Shown: positions 19,691-30,175, counted from the first letter of the stretch. The stretch is DNA of 64,000 nucleotides from Butyrivibrio sp. (GCA_015056585.1 SVFZ01000082.1:1-64000), one strand, 5' to 3'. Notes: a model not told the origin generated them from the sequence alone. Translations and numbers: made by a program.

Positions 19691-21802
19691 TTAGCCTTCA
19701 AATAAAAGATCTGCGTATGTAGGGAAAGGCCAGTCCTCTTTAGCTACAAGCATCTCGAGGGCATCTGCAGGAGCCCTGAGATCGTCCATTACAGGGCGAA
19801 CCTTATCCTTGTAGAAAAATGCTCTCTTTCTCTGATCTTCAATATCTGAAGCTTTTGCCTCAAGTGTCTTAAGCTTATCAAGCGCTCCCTTCATCTTTCC
19901 AAGATGCATCTGGATCTCTTTAAGCTCAGCCACTTCCACAGATGCATCCACGCCTGTCTGAGTAATGGCATTTACATCTGCAGCAAGTCTTCCTGCATAC
20001 TTCATAACAGCAGGAATTATCTGCTTTGAAGCCATATCGATCATTGTAAGCGCCTCGATGTTAATTGTCTTGGCATAATTTTCAAAAATGATCTCTTTTC
20101 TGGACTCAAGCTCTGACTTGGTGTATACGCCGAAGTTCTCAAAAAGATTAATAGCTTTCCTGGTAGTCAATACGTCAGCAGCTTCAATTGTGGACTTGAT
20201 ATTCGGAAGCCCGCGTCTCTTAGCTTCAGCTACCCATTCATCAGAATATCCGTCCCCATTGAAGATGATCCTCTGATGATCCGTGAGGTATTTCTTGATC
20301 ATGTCATGAACTGCCATGTCAAAATCATCTGCTTTCTCAAGCTGATCGGCAGCCTCGCAGAAAGCCTCCGCAACAATGGTATTAAGTGTAGTGTTGGAGC
20401 TTGCCATGGAATCTGAAGATCCAACCATTCTGAACTCGAACTTATTTCCGGTAAATGCAAAAGGTGAAGTACGGTTTCTGTCAGTAGCATCTTTCTCAAA
20501 CTGAGGAAGTGTTGACACGCCGGTCTTGATCTTACCACCTCTCTTGCTTGATTTTGCGACACCGGTCTCGATGAGCTGTTTCACAACATCCTCAAGCTGT
20601 TCTCCAAGGAAAATAGAGATTATTGCGGGAGGCGCCTCATTTGCGCCAAGTCTGTGATCATTGCCCACATCAGCAGCACTCTGACGAAGAAGGTCTGCAT
20701 GTGTGTCAACAGCCTTAATTACACAAGCAAGCACAAAGAGGAACTGTATGTTTTTATTAGGTGTATCGCCCGGATCAAGGAGGTTAACACCATCATCTGT
20801 ACAAAGGGACCAGTTGTCATGCTTACCTGAACCGTTTACACCGGCAAAGGGCTTCTCATGAAGAAGGCATCTCATATGATGATGCTCAGCCACGCGCTTC
20901 ATGGTCTCCATAATGATCTGATTGTGATCTACAGCAATATTTGCAGTCTCATAGACAGGCGCAAGTTCATGCTGTCCGGGAGCCACTTCGTTGTGCTGAG
21001 TCTTGTCAGGCACACCAAGCTTCCAAAGCTCCACATTGAGGTCCTTCATGAATTCTCCGACTCTTTCACGGATAACGCCGAAGTAATGATCCTCCATCTC
21101 CTGTCCTTTAGGAGGCATCGCACCAAAAAGAGTTCTTCCGGTAAAGATAAGATCCTCACGCTTCATGGACTTATCCCAGTCCACCAAAAAGTACTCCTGC
21201 TCAGGGCCTACAGATACGTTGACTCTGGTGGCAGTTGTATTTCCAAAAAGTTTCACAATTCTGAGAGCCTGCTTGTTGATAGCTTCCATTGATCTAAGAA
21301 GCGGAGTCTTTTTATCAAGCGCCTCTCCTGTATATGAACAAAAAGCAGTAGGTATGCAAAGTGTCACACCTGCACCCGACTCTTTAAGAAAAGCCGGTGA
21401 AGTGATATCCCAGGCTGTATATCCTCTGGCTTCAAAAGTAGCTCTAAGTCCGCCTGATGGGAAAGATGACGCATCAGGTTCACCCTTTATAAGCTCCTTA
21501 CCTGAAAATGAAGTAAGCATTCTGCCATCTTTTTCAGCGCTTCCAACAAAAGAATCATGTTTTTCAGCCGTAATCCCTGTAAGAGGCTGGAACCAGTGAG
21601 TGTAATGGGTTGCGCCGTTCTCAACAGCCCATTCTTTCATGGCATTCGCTACAACATCAGCAGATTCCTTGGAAAGTTCTCCGCCATGCTCAGTAACATT
21701 AACGACCTCCTTATAAACATTCTTAGGAAGTCTCTCCCTCATCTTGGCAAGTGTAAAGACATTCTGCCCAAAAATCTCTTCTACGTTCACCTTATCGTAC
21801 AT
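19691..21802 (-). CDS. glnN: Type III glutamine synthetase
   Basis: 703 aa [57 protein letters not shown]. Confidence 0.95.
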   Translation of the reverse strand: MYDKVNVEEIFGQNVFTLAKMRERLPKNVYKEVVNVTEHGGELSKESADVVANAMKEWAVENGATHYTHWFQPLTGITAEKHDSFVGSAEKDGRMLTSFSGKELIKGEPDASSFPSGGLRATFEARGYTAWDITSPAFLKESGAGVTLCIPTAFCSYTGEALDKKTPLLRSMEAINKQALRIVKLFGNTTATRVNVSVGPEQEYFLVDWDKSMKREDLIFTGRTLFGAMPPKGQEMEDHYFGVIRERVGEFMKDLNVELWKLGVPDKTQHNEVAPGQHELAPVYETANIAVDHNQIIMETMKRVAEHHHMRCLLHEKPFAGVNGSGKHDNWSLCTDDGVNLLDPGDTPNKNIQFLFVLACVIKAVDTHADLLRQSAADVGNDHRLGANEAPPAIISIFLGEQLEDVVKQLIETGVAKSSKRGGKIKTGVSTLPQFEKDATDRNRTSPFAFTGNKFEFRMVGSSDSMASSNTTLNTIVAEAFCEAADQLEKADDFDMAVHDMIKKYLTDHQRIIFNGDGYSDEWVAEAKRRGLPNIKSTIEAADVLTTRKAINLFENFGVYTKSELESRKEIIFENYAKTINIEALTMIDMASKQIIPAVMKYAGRLAADVNAITQTGVDASVEVAELKEIQMHLGKMKGALDKLKTLEAKASDIEDQRKRAFFYKDKVRPVMDDLRAPADALEMLVAKEDWPFPTYADLLFEG

Positions 21803-21871
21803 GTTTACTGCCTTTCATTTTTTATTTACGATTCATATTACAACATCTTGAATAAAACGCAAAGTAAATTT

Positions 21872-23101
21872 TTATGATTCGGCCTTTATTCGAAGGATAT
21901 CATACTTCTCCGGTTTTTGTGACAGATCTGCATATATTATCTGTTTGGAATGCGGACAGGACTCCACAGGCGTACCATCTTCCGCGTACATAGCGTTAAC
22001 TTTGGCTTCAACATCTGTTCCGTCCGGTTTCATGATCTCTATCACATCTCCGACAGAAAACTTGTTTCTCTGCTCGAATTTCGCATAACCTCTGTTATCA
22101 AGTTCATCCACTATTCCCAGATAAATATACTCATTTACATAGGTGTTGTTATCGTAAATCTGAGCTTCTTCACTTGGTTTTCCAAAATAAAAGCCCGTGG
22201 TAAACTGACGGTAAGTACACCTTGAAATCTGGTCCAGATACCATGGCATATTTGCTCTGTATTTTTCTTCCGATTCAAAATAATCGTCAATAGCTTTTCT
22301 GTAGGTTCTTGCAACGGTAGCAACATAGAGGGCCGTCTTCATTCTTCCCTCTATCTTGCAGCTGTCAACACCTGCATCCACCAGTTCCGGAATATGTTCA
22401 ATCATGCAGAGATCTTTAGAGTTAAAGATATAAGTTCCCCTGTCGTTTTCATACACAGGAAGGTATTCCCCGGGTCTTTTCTCCTCCACAACAGCGTACT
22501 TCCATCTGCAAGGATGGGTACATGCGCCCTTGTTGGCATCTCTTCCGGTAAAATAGTTGGATAAAAGGCATCTCCCGGAATAGGAAATGCACATTGCCCC
22601 ATGAATAAAACATTCCATCTCAAGATCATCCGGTATTTTGGAAGTAATCTCTTTTATCTCATTTAAAGACAGCTCCCTGGCAGCAACCACTCTTTTTGCC
22701 CCGAGGTCATGCCAAAAGTTATAGGTTTCATAGTTTGTATTATTTGCCTGAGTGGAGACATGGATATCTATTTCAGGACATATCCTTCTTGCTTTCATAA
22801 AAATGCCCGGATCCGCAATTATAAGGGCGTCAGGCTTTAAGTCCTTGAGCTCGTAAAGGTACTTTTCCACACCGTCAAGGTCGTAATTATGGGCAAGTAT
22901 GTTCACGGTAACATGTACTTTGACACCGTGAGCATGGGCAAATTCAATTCCTTCCTTCATCTCTTCCGGGCTGAAGTTCTTTGCTTTTGCTCTAAGTCCG
23001 AAAGCGTCTCCACCGATGTAAACCGCATCAGCGCCAAACATAACAGCTGTTTTTAATACTTCAAGACTGCTTGCAGGTATAAGTAACTCAGGTTTTTTCA
23101 T
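21872..23101 (-). CDS. Peptidase U32 family protein
   Basis: MKKPELLIPASSLEVLKTAVMFGADAVYIGG, ECFIHGAMCISYSGRCLLSNYFTGRDANKGACTHPCRW; start at MKKPELL supported by GGAGAATTATTATG. Confidence 0.94.
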   Translation of the reverse strand: MKKPELLIPASSLEVLKTAVMFGADAVYIGGDAFGLRAKAKNFSPEEMKEGIEFAHAHGVKVHVTVNILAHNYDLDGVEKYLYELKDLKPDALIIADPGIFMKARRICPEIDIHVSTQANNTNYETYNFWHDLGAKRVVAARELSLNEIKEITSKIPDDLEMECFIHGAMCISYSGRCLLSNYFTGRDANKGACTHPCRWKYAVVEEKRPGEYLPVYENDRGTYIFNSKDLCMIEHIPELVDAGVDSCKIEGRMKTALYVATVARTYRKAIDDYFESEEKYRANMPWYLDQISRCTYRQFTTGFYFGKPSEEAQIYDNNTYVNEYIYLGIVDELDNRGYAKFEQRNKFSVGDVIEIMKPDGTDVEAKVNAMYAEDGTPVESCPHSKQIIYADLSQKPEKYDILRIKAES

Positions 23102-23178
23102 AATAATTCTCCACATTTCAAAACAAAAATCAGGTTTCAAATAATTAACATGCGTGTTTTTATAAAGTCAATATTATC

Positions 23179-23820
23179 CTACAATTTTAAAGACAGCGCC
23201 ATTCCATCTCCCACTGTAAGGATAACTGTATTTAGCGCATCGTTATGTTTAAGTTCGTACAGATACTCGCGCATTCTTGCATGTATTGTTCTGTCTCTTC
23301 TGGTTACAGCAAATCTCGACTCTATCACATCTCCATCCTGAAGGACATTGTCAGACACAAGAAGACCACCTTTATTAAGTATCCTCAAGCAATCAGGCAA
23401 AAAATTAATATACTGTCCCTTTGCTGCATCCATAAAAATAAAATCATACCCCGGAGAAAGCGTTTTTAAGATTTCTGTCGCATCACCTTCCAGGAGTGTG
23501 ATTTTATTATCTGGGTCATACTTATTAAAATTGTCTCGGGCAATGGGAATACGCTTTTCAAACTTCTCTATGGTAGTTATCCTGGTATCCGGATTGCTGT
23601 AATATCCCATAAGTAGGGCAGAAAAGCCTATGGCACATCCCACCTCAAGGATATTCTTGGGTTTATTCATGGAAAGAAGAAACTTGAGCAGTGCCTGTGT
23701 GTCCTTGCGGATAATAGGCACCTCCCCTGCCTTAGCTTCTCTCTCAAGTTCATCCAAAAATTCTGCATTTCCCCTATCAAGTGAATTGATAAAGGCTGTT
23801 ATTCTATCCTGTTCTATCAC
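23179..23820 (-). CDS. O-methyltransferase (YrrM-like)
   Basis: ILEVGCAIGFSALLMG, TTIEKFEKRIPIARDNF, YDFIFMDAAKGQYINFL. Confidence 0.93.
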   Translation of the reverse strand: MIEQDRITAFINSLDRGNAEFLDELEREAKAGEVPIIRKDTQALLKFLLSMNKPKNILEVGCAIGFSALLMGYYSNPDTRITTIEKFEKRIPIARDNFNKYDPDNKITLLEGDATEILKTLSPGYDFIFMDAAKGQYINFLPDCLRILNKGGLLVSDNVLQDGDVIESRFAVTRRDRTIHARMREYLYELKHNDALNTVILTVGDGMALSLKL

Positions 23821-24245
23821 TGTCCTGCTTCCTCTGAAGAATCTCCGTTCTCATCTGTCATAGAAGGTGCTGCCATGATACGAATCATCTCCTCGGGTGT
23901 CATTGAAGTACTCAGTTCGTATGTACCGGCCGCCTCAAGTTCATGATAATCAGAAAACATCTCCTGCAAAACAAAAAGATTCTTGTCCGTGATAAGTCCT
24001 GCGTTTGCCAGTTTCTCTGCAATCTTCTTGCCGGTGTCACTGTCTGTAATAGTTACAGAAACCGTTCTCCCGGTTCCCGAAGATACAGGAACCTGATTAA
24101 ATATGCGATAGCCGTAATTATATGCTACCTTTGAATACTTGCTGATGAGCATTACAGCTATAACCACAAACACAACTTTTACAGCTGTGTCCAGTATGCT
24201 CAACACTACTTTTCTGGCATTCATTTTCAGATCTCCAAACCGCAA
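23817..24245 (-). CDS. MltG/YceG-like membrane protein lacking the catalytic domain
   Basis: N-terminal TM then VSVTITDSDTGKKIAEKLANAGLITDKNLFVLQEMF..LEAAGTYELSTSMTPEEMIRIM, LysM-like subdomain only; 142 aa. Confidence 0.75.
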   Translation of the reverse strand: MRFGDLKMNARKVVLSILDTAVKVVFVVIAVMLISKYSKVAYNYGYRIFNQVPVSSGTGRTVSVTITDSDTGKKIAEKLANAGLITDKNLFVLQEMFSDYHELEAAGTYELSTSMTPEEMIRIMAAPSMTDENGDSSEEAGQ

Positions 24246-24246
24246 A

Positions 24247-25926
24247 TCAGAAGTTAGTATCCATTATGATCGGCATGATCATAGGTCTTCTCTTTGTCTT
24301 TTTCCAAATATAATCACTAAGAGTATCTTTCACTATGCTCTTAAGCTTGCCCCAGTCAGTGATACCTTTATCCAGTGCCTCGGTTACCTCATCAAGCACA
24401 AGGTCTGTAGCATCATCGATAAGCTTGTCTGACTCTCTTACGTAAACAAATCCTCTGGAAACAATACTTGGCCCTGATACAAGCTGGTTGCTGCCCTTTT
24501 CAAGTCCAAATACAACTATTACAATACCATCTTCTGCCAGATGTTGTCTATCTCTTAGGACGACATTTCCAACGTCTCCTACTCCAAGTCCGTCAACAAG
24601 GATAGCCCCTACAGGCACTTTTCCTTTAACTTTGGCACTTTCTTCATCCATCTCCAGAATTTCCCCGGAGTGAAGAATGAATATATTTTCCTTGGCTATT
24701 CCAAGGTCACCTGCAATCTTGGCCTGAGCCTTGAGATGTCTGTACTCACCGTGGACAGGGACAGAATATTTAGGCTTAACAAGTGTATAGATAAGCTTAA
24801 TGTCCTCCTGACAGGCATGTCCTGACACATGTACATCCTGGAAGATGACATCTGCGCCCTTAAGCTGAAGCTCATTTATGATGTTTGTGACAGCCTTCTC
24901 ATTACCGGGTATCGGATGTGATGAAAAGATTACCGTATCGCCGGGGCCAATTGAAATTTTTCTGTGCTGTCCGTTTGCCATTCTGCTAAGGGCAGCCATG
25001 CTCTCTCCCTGGCTTCCCGTAGTAATTATAACAGTCTTGTTTTCAGGATAATTCTTTATATTATCGATATCTACAAGGGTGTTATCGGGTATCTTTATAC
25101 ATTCAAGTTTCTGCGCAATATCAATAATGCTGACCATGCTGCGGCCTTCCACCACAACTTTTCTGCCGCATTTGTGGGCAGTGTTGATGATCTGCTGAAC
25201 TCTGTCAACATTTGACGCAAAGGTTGCGACTATGATCCTGTTGTTTTCATGTTCCTCAAAAAGAGAATCAAGAGCTCGTCCAACTGTCTTTTCAGACGCC
25301 GTAAATCCGGGTCTCTCAGCATTTGTAGAATCACACATAAGCGCCAAAACGCCTTTTTTACCAATCTCAGCAAAACGCTGAAGATCTATGGGATCTCCAA
25401 AGACAGGTGTGTAATCAACTTTAAAGTCTCCGGTATGAACAACAATTCCTGCAGGCGAATAAATTGCCAGTGCAGCTGCGTCAACGATAGAATGGTTGGT
25501 CCTTATAAATTCCACTCTGAACTGACCAAGGTTGATGGACTGTCCGAACTTAACCACCTTTCTTCTGGTTGTTTTTAACAGATTATGTTCCTCAAGCTTG
25601 TGCTCAATTATACCCATTGTAAGTCTTGTAGCATAAACAGGAACATTCAGTTCATGCAGAACATAGGGAAGTGCACCTATATGGTCCTCATGACCGTGAG
25701 TGATGACAAAGCCCTTTACCTTGTCGATATTGTCCTGAAGATATGTTATATCGGGAATTACCAGGTCAATACCCAGCATCTCGTCTTCAGGGAAAGACAG
25801 ACCGCAGTCCACCACAATAATACTGTCTTCATATCTGAAGGCAGTGATATTCATTCCAATCTGCTCAAGACCTCCCAATGGAATAATCTGCAGCTTGGAT
25901 GCATTTTCAATTTTCTTTTTACTCAA
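24247..25926 (-). CDS. rnj: Ribonuclease J
   Basis: Metallo-beta-lactamase GHEDHIGALPYVL, NHSIVDAAALAI, C-terminal KTKRRPMIMPIIM. Confidence 0.96.
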   Translation of the reverse strand: MSKKKIENASKLQIIPLGGLEQIGMNITAFRYEDSIIVVDCGLSFPEDEMLGIDLVIPDITYLQDNIDKVKGFVITHGHEDHIGALPYVLHELNVPVYATRLTMGIIEHKLEEHNLLKTTRRKVVKFGQSINLGQFRVEFIRTNHSIVDAAALAIYSPAGIVVHTGDFKVDYTPVFGDPIDLQRFAEIGKKGVLALMCDSTNAERPGFTASEKTVGRALDSLFEEHENNRIIVATFASNVDRVQQIINTAHKCGRKVVVEGRSMVSIIDIAQKLECIKIPDNTLVDIDNIKNYPENKTVIITTGSQGESMAALSRMANGQHRKISIGPGDTVIFSSHPIPGNEKAVTNIINELQLKGADVIFQDVHVSGHACQEDIKLIYTLVKPKYSVPVHGEYRHLKAQAKIAGDLGIAKENIFILHSGEILEMDEESAKVKGKVPVGAILVDGLGVGDVGNVVLRDRQHLAEDGIVIVVFGLEKGSNQLVSGPSIVSRGFVYVRESDKLIDDATDLVLDEVTEALDKGITDWGKLKSIVKDTLSDYIWKKTKRRPMIMPIIMDTNF

Positions 25927-26029
25927 ATTATTTCCTCCATAATAGTCTTACGGACATATAGAAAAAGTATCTGTAAAGCTTATGTGCAGGCACATACAGC
26001 CCCAACCTGTATATACCAAACGCACTTAT

Positions 26030-26293
26030 TCAGATATCAAGGTCTATATCATCCTCTTTTAACAGCTTGCGAAAAACACCTGCAACAGCTTCCAGTTCCA
26101 GGTCATCATCCACAATCACATAAACTGCTTCTTCATCTTTGATATCGGAATCATCACGCAAAATAAGCGCTTCTCCGTCACCATCTTCTTCATCTGTAAC
26201 GAGAAGGTAAGTCTTGGCACCTATTACAGTCTGTTCAAGACAGTAAAACTCAACTTCCTCTTCTCCGTCAGGACTAAAAACTATTTTTTCCAA
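26030..26293 (-). CDS. DUF1292 family protein (YrzB-like)
   Basis: MEKIVFSPDGEEEVEFYCLEQTVIGAKTYLLVTDEEDGDGEALILRDD; between ruvX and rnj. Confidence 0.88.
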   Translation of the reverse strand: MEKIVFSPDGEEEVEFYCLEQTVIGAKTYLLVTDEEDGDGEALILRDDSDIKDEEAVYVIVDDDLELEAVAGVFRKLLKEDDIDLDI

Positions 26294-26317
26294 ATTTGTA
26301 CTCCATTTTCTGATATT

Positions 26318-26746
26318 TCAGGTTTTATCCTTATTGTTGTCCAGATAGTCCTGAAGGATTATCTGTGCTGCTATCATATCAACATATTCCTTGCGGTCAC
26401 GCCCTTTAATGCCAGCTTCATCCATTATCTCGTCAGCCTCAACCGTAGTAAGGCGCTCATCCCACATTACAACAGGTACTCCCGTACGTCTTTCGATTTT
26501 ATCCTTAAATTCCAGGCACAACTGTGAGCGCTCAGATGGGGTCTGATCCATGTTGAGGGGAAGTCCTAAAACTATTTTCTCCACCCCAAATTCCTGAATG
26601 AGCTCCTCAATGCGCGCTAAAGTTCTTCTTAGTTTATTTTCCTCTTTTCTACGGATAATCTCTCTGGCCTGAGCAGTAAGCAAAAGCTCGTCGGAGAGAG
26701 CCACTCCCACTGTCTTTGATCCGTAGTCCAGGCCCATAATTCGCAT
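26318..26746 (-). CDS. ruvX: Holliday junction resolvase-like RuvX/YqgF
   Basis: [55 protein letters not shown]; start at MRIMGLD from GGAG-N6-ATG. Confidence 0.94.
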   Translation of the reverse strand: MRIMGLDYGSKTVGVALSDELLLTAQAREIIRRKEENKLRRTLARIEELIQEFGVEKIVLGLPLNMDQTPSERSQLCLEFKDKIERRTGVPVVMWDERLTTVEADEIMDEAGIKGRDRKEYVDMIAAQIILQDYLDNNKDKT

Positions 26747-26763
26747 GCTGTACTCCATATTAT

Positions 26764-26812
26764 TGATATACGGGATGCTCCGCTGCGCTCTCACCCCTCT
26801 ATATCACTCACT
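26764..26812. repeat. Short intergenic element bounded by TGATATA/TATATCA between ireB and ruvX
   Basis: TGATATACGGG...CCCCTCTATATCACTCA; shares blocks with 34645-34812. Confidence 0.5.
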
Positions 26813-27098
26813 TGCGTGACCAGTTATTGCTCTTAATATACTCTGTGAGCATTTCCTCTACCAATTCATCACGTTCCACCTTCATGATAAGGCTTCTTGC
26901 GCCCTGATGGCTGGTAATATAAGTCGGGTCTCCGGACATGATATATCCGACAATCTGATTGACCGGATTGTACCCTTTCTCCAAAAGTGCATCATATACC
27001 ACAGAAAGAACCTTTTTTACTCCGGTCTCTGAATCCACTTCAACTTTAAAGTATTGTGTGTTTCCTAAATTCTGATCTGCCATAGTATCTTTCTCCAA
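26808..27098 (-). CDS. ireB: IreB family regulatory phosphoprotein (UPF0297)
   Basis: VVYDALLEKGYNPVNQIVGYIMSGDPTYITSHQGARSLIMKVERDELVEEML. Confidence 0.95.
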   Translation of the reverse strand: MEKDTMADQNLGNTQYFKVEVDSETGVKKVLSVVYDALLEKGYNPVNQIVGYIMSGDPTYITSHQGARSLIMKVERDELVEEMLTEYIKSNNWSRK

Positions 27099-27183
27099 TC
27101 TTTATTATTGTTAAAAGTGCTACAAATCACTTATCAAAATAACGTTTTTTATGCCGATATATGTTAATTTTACACTACTCATT

Positions 27184-28545
27184 TCAAATAAGCAATGTAT
27201 CTGAATTCAGAAAGCCTTTGATCTGTTCGGTGGTTATTTGCCCTGATACAGCATTTTTAAAGCGTTCGTCTTCCTCACAAACAGCAATTCTGACATATCT
27301 GTCAGTGTGGCCGATCATATAATTCTTGCCCTTGATCTCCTCCATATCCTCCCAGAGAATATCGACTTTTTCACCGATAAATAAATTACGGTAAATTTCT
27401 GACTGCTTCTTTGTAAGTGCTATGAGCACCTCACTTCGAAGAGTCTTTTCCCTGTCTGTGAGCTGTTCCTTCATTCCCGCTGCAACTGTGCCTTTTCGTG
27501 GAGAATACTTGAACACATGCATCTCATAAAAACTTATGTCCTCGACAAATTTACGGCACTCTTCAAACTCCTCCTCGGTTTCTCCCGGGAAGCCCACTAT
27601 TACATCAGTGGTTATGGCCGGTCTGTCAAACGCTTCTCGTAAAAGCCGTACACTTTCTCTGAACTCATCAGCTGTATAATGTCTGTTCATGCGCTTTAGA
27701 ACAGAGTCACAGCCACTTTGCAGTGAAAGATGAAAGTGCGGACAGAGTTTATCTATTGCCGCAAGCCTTCTGGTATTCTCAGGAGTAATTATCCTGGGTT
27801 CCAAAGATCCCAGTCTTATTCTTTCAATTCCGGACAGCTCCCCGATGCTCTCGACAAGATCAATCAAGGAAGCTCTGCTTTTGTCAACACCGTATGAACT
27901 GATATGAATGCCGGTAAGAACCACTTCTTTGCAACCCTTAACAATAAGCCCCTTTATTTCTTCAAGGATCTCCTTCTGATCTCTGCTGCGCACCCTTCCT
28001 CTGGCATATGGTATAACGCAGTAAGAGCAGAACTGATTGCACCCATCCTGTATCTTGATGTATGCCCTTGTGTGCTCAGGAAGGTCTGAAAGCATCATTT
28101 CTTCAAAGACATCAGTCTTGTTGATATCAATAACAGAACTTCCGCCCAGGGTTTTATCATTATCGCTTCTCGCCATGATAAATGTATTTAGTATTTCAAC
28201 AATCTCAGACTTTTTATTGTTTCCTACAGCCAGATCTATGCACTCGTCCTTTTTTACTCCTTCTATTCCGGTTTCAACATAGCAGCCGACAGCAACAACT
28301 ATCGCCTCCGGATTCTCTTTTTTGGCTTTATGAAGCATCTGTCTGGACTTTCTGTCAGCAATGTTGGTAACTGTACAGGTGTTGATTATGTAGATGTCTG
28401 CTTTTTCATTGAATGGAACGATCTCTGCGCCGGCTTCCTTAAGCTTTTGTCCCATTACATCCATTTCATAGCTATTTACTTTACACCCAAGGTTGTGCAT
28501 AGCAACCTTATAACCCCTAACGCTATTTTGCATATTGTTCATCAT
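27184..28545 (-). CDS. mtaB: tRNA threonylcarbamoyladenosine methylthiotransferase MtaB
   Basis: NLGCKVNSYEMD, radical-SAM CNQFCSYCVIPYARG, TRAM domain. Confidence 0.94.
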   Translation of the reverse strand: MMNNMQNSVRGYKVAMHNLGCKVNSYEMDVMGQKLKEAGAEIVPFNEKADIYIINTCTVTNIADRKSRQMLHKAKKENPEAIVVAVGCYVETGIEGVKKDECIDLAVGNNKKSEIVEILNTFIMARSDNDKTLGGSSVIDINKTDVFEEMMLSDLPEHTRAYIKIQDGCNQFCSYCVIPYARGRVRSRDQKEILEEIKGLIVKGCKEVVLTGIHISSYGVDKSRASLIDLVESIGELSGIERIRLGSLEPRIITPENTRRLAAIDKLCPHFHLSLQSGCDSVLKRMNRHYTADEFRESVRLLREAFDRPAITTDVIVGFPGETEEEFEECRKFVEDISFYEMHVFKYSPRKGTVAAGMKEQLTDREKTLRSEVLIALTKKQSEIYRNLFIGEKVDILWEDMEEIKGKNYMIGHTDRYVRIAVCEEDERFKNAVSGQITTEQIKGFLNSDTLLI

Positions 28546-28602
28546 ATTTACTAATCTTTCTAAATAATATAAAAAACTCGTTATCTTTTCATTGCCAAGT
28601 CA

Positions 28603-28631
28603 TTGACTTTTGCCTTTTAGACAGTTACTAT
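28603..28631 (+). promoter_or_regulatory. Putative sigmaA promoter of HPr-like gene
   Basis: TTGACT-N17-TACTAT upstream of AAGGAGG. Confidence 0.6.
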
Positions 28632-28658
28632 TAATTAAAAGAAGGAGGTATTTGCTCA

Positions 28659-28889
28659 ATGAAGACCGTTAAAATTTCTCTTAATTCAATCGATAAGGTA
28701 AAATCTTTCGTAAACGATATTACGAAGTTCGATTATGACTTCGACCTTGTTTCAGGAAGATACGTTATCGATGCTAAGTCTATCATGGGTATTTTTTCAT
28801 TGGATCTTTCAAAGCCAATCGATCTCAACATCCATGCTGAAGACGGCGCAGATGAGGTTCTCGATGTTCTGAAGCCTTACATGATCTGA
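28659..28889 (+). CDS. HPr-like protein lacking the canonical active-site His motif
   Basis: GRYVIDAKSIMGIFSLDLSKPIDLNI matches HPr fold; N-terminal LNSIDKVKSFVNDI lacks GxHARPA. Confidence 0.8.
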   Translation: MKTVKISLNSIDKVKSFVNDITKFDYDFDLVSGRYVIDAKSIMGIFSLDLSKPIDLNIHAEDGADEVLDVLKPYMI

Positions 28890-28924
28890 TCTTAAATGGT
28901 CAGATCCATCCAAATGATTATTAT

Positions 28925-28962
28925 AGACCATCTTAAACCAATAGATTTAAGATGGTCTTTTT
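28925..28962 (+). terminator. Intrinsic terminator of HPr-like gene
   Basis: Perfect AGACCATCTTAAA..TTTAAGATGGTCT followed by TTTT. Confidence 0.9.
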
Positions 28963-28972
28963 ACATGCACAA

Positions 28973-30175
28973 TTATTTCTCAATCTCTATGATCTCATCA
29001 GTATCAAGTGCAGTCTGAACAAGTTCATCTATCTTTTCAAGCAAATTCTCTTCATGTTTTCTGATTATATCTGCTCTCGGCTTTGTTACAGGATGCTTTG
29101 CTACAAAAATAGTACAGCAATCCTCATACGGAAGAATTGATGTTTCATAAGCATCAATCTTCACTGATATATCTACGATGTCCTGCTTGTCAAATGCTAT
29201 AAGCGGCCTGTAAACCGGCATATCCGTAACAACTTCACCTGTGCACATCAGACTCTGCATAGTCTGTGAAGCCACCTGTCCAATACTTTCGCCGGTAATA
29301 AGTCCCATGCATCCGTTATCCGCCGCAATCTTATCGGCAATTCTCATCATATATCTGCGCATGATGATCGTAAGTTCATCATGTGGACATTTCTCATAGA
29401 TGTACATCTGGATATCCGTAAAGTTTATAACATGAAGCCTTACCTTTCCGGTAAATCTTGCAATTACTCCCGCCAGATCCACAACCTTCTGCTTAGCCTT
29501 CTCGCTGGTATATGGCGGAGCATTGAAATAAACGGCTTCTATATCAACACCTCTTTTTGCCACCATGTATCCGGCCACCGGAGAGTCAATTCCTCCTGAC
29601 AAAAGAAGCATTGCCTTTCCTGCAGTACCGATTGGCATTCCGCCCGGTCCCGGAATGACCTCGGAAAAGATATTCAGTTTTTCTCTTATCTCAACGTTAA
29701 GAAGAATCTCAGGATCATGAACGTCAACCTTCATTTCCTTGTAGGCATCAAGAATCCTTGCGCCCAGTTCGGCAGCCATCTCCATTGAATCCAACGGATA
29801 GCGCTTATCAACCCTGCGCACCTTAACCTTAAAGGTCTTGTTCTTATCAGGATATACGCCGTCAATAAAATCCAAAACTGCCTTTGTCACACCATCAAGA
29901 TCCGGAAGCCTGTTTTCTCCGTCTCTTTTTATGGTAACGGCAGGACAGATGCCTGTTACACCAAATACAGTTTTTAACTGATCCACAGTTTCATTGAAGT
30001 CAAAGTTTTCCGCTTCAATATACACTCTTCCGGCAACTTTGGATATCTCAAAGCTTCCGTCGCACTTAGACAGAACGCGTTTTATCTGCCTTACAAGAGC
30101 ATCTTCAAACACATATCTGTTCTTACCCTTAACTCCGATTTCTGCGTATTTGATAATAAAAGCATGGTACTGCAT
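28973..30175 (-). CDS. thiI: tRNA 4-thiouridine synthase ThiI
   Basis: THUMP region then LLLSGGIDSPVAGYMVAKRG PP-loop. Confidence 0.95.
   Translation of the reverse strand: MQYHAFIIKYAEIGVKGKNRYVFEDALVRQIKRVLSKCDGSFEISKVAGRVYIEAENFDFNETVDQLKTVFGVTGICPAVTIKRDGENRLPDLDGVTKAVLDFIDGVYPDKNKTFKVKVRRVDKRYPLDSMEMAAELGARILDAYKEMKVDVHDPEILLNVEIREKLNIFSEVIPGPGGMPIGTAGKAMLLLSGGIDSPVAGYMVAKRGVDIEAVYFNAPPYTSEKAKQKVVDLAGVIARFTGKVRLHVINFTDIQMYIYEKCPHDELTIIMRRYMMRIADKIAADNGCMGLITGESIGQVASQTMQSLMCTGEVVTDMPVYRPLIAFDKQDIVDISVKIDAYETSILPYEDCCTIFVAKHPVTKPRADIIRKHEENLLEKIDELVQTALDTDEIIEIEK

Noticed and set aside
25585-26142. 185-aa plus-strand ORF
   Set aside because: Antisense to rnj and DUF1292 gene; no motif support
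27134-27160. GCCGATAT box resembling a sigma28 -10 upstream of mtaB region
   Set aside because: The -35 position reads TCAA and the box points antisense into mtaB with no ORF on that strand
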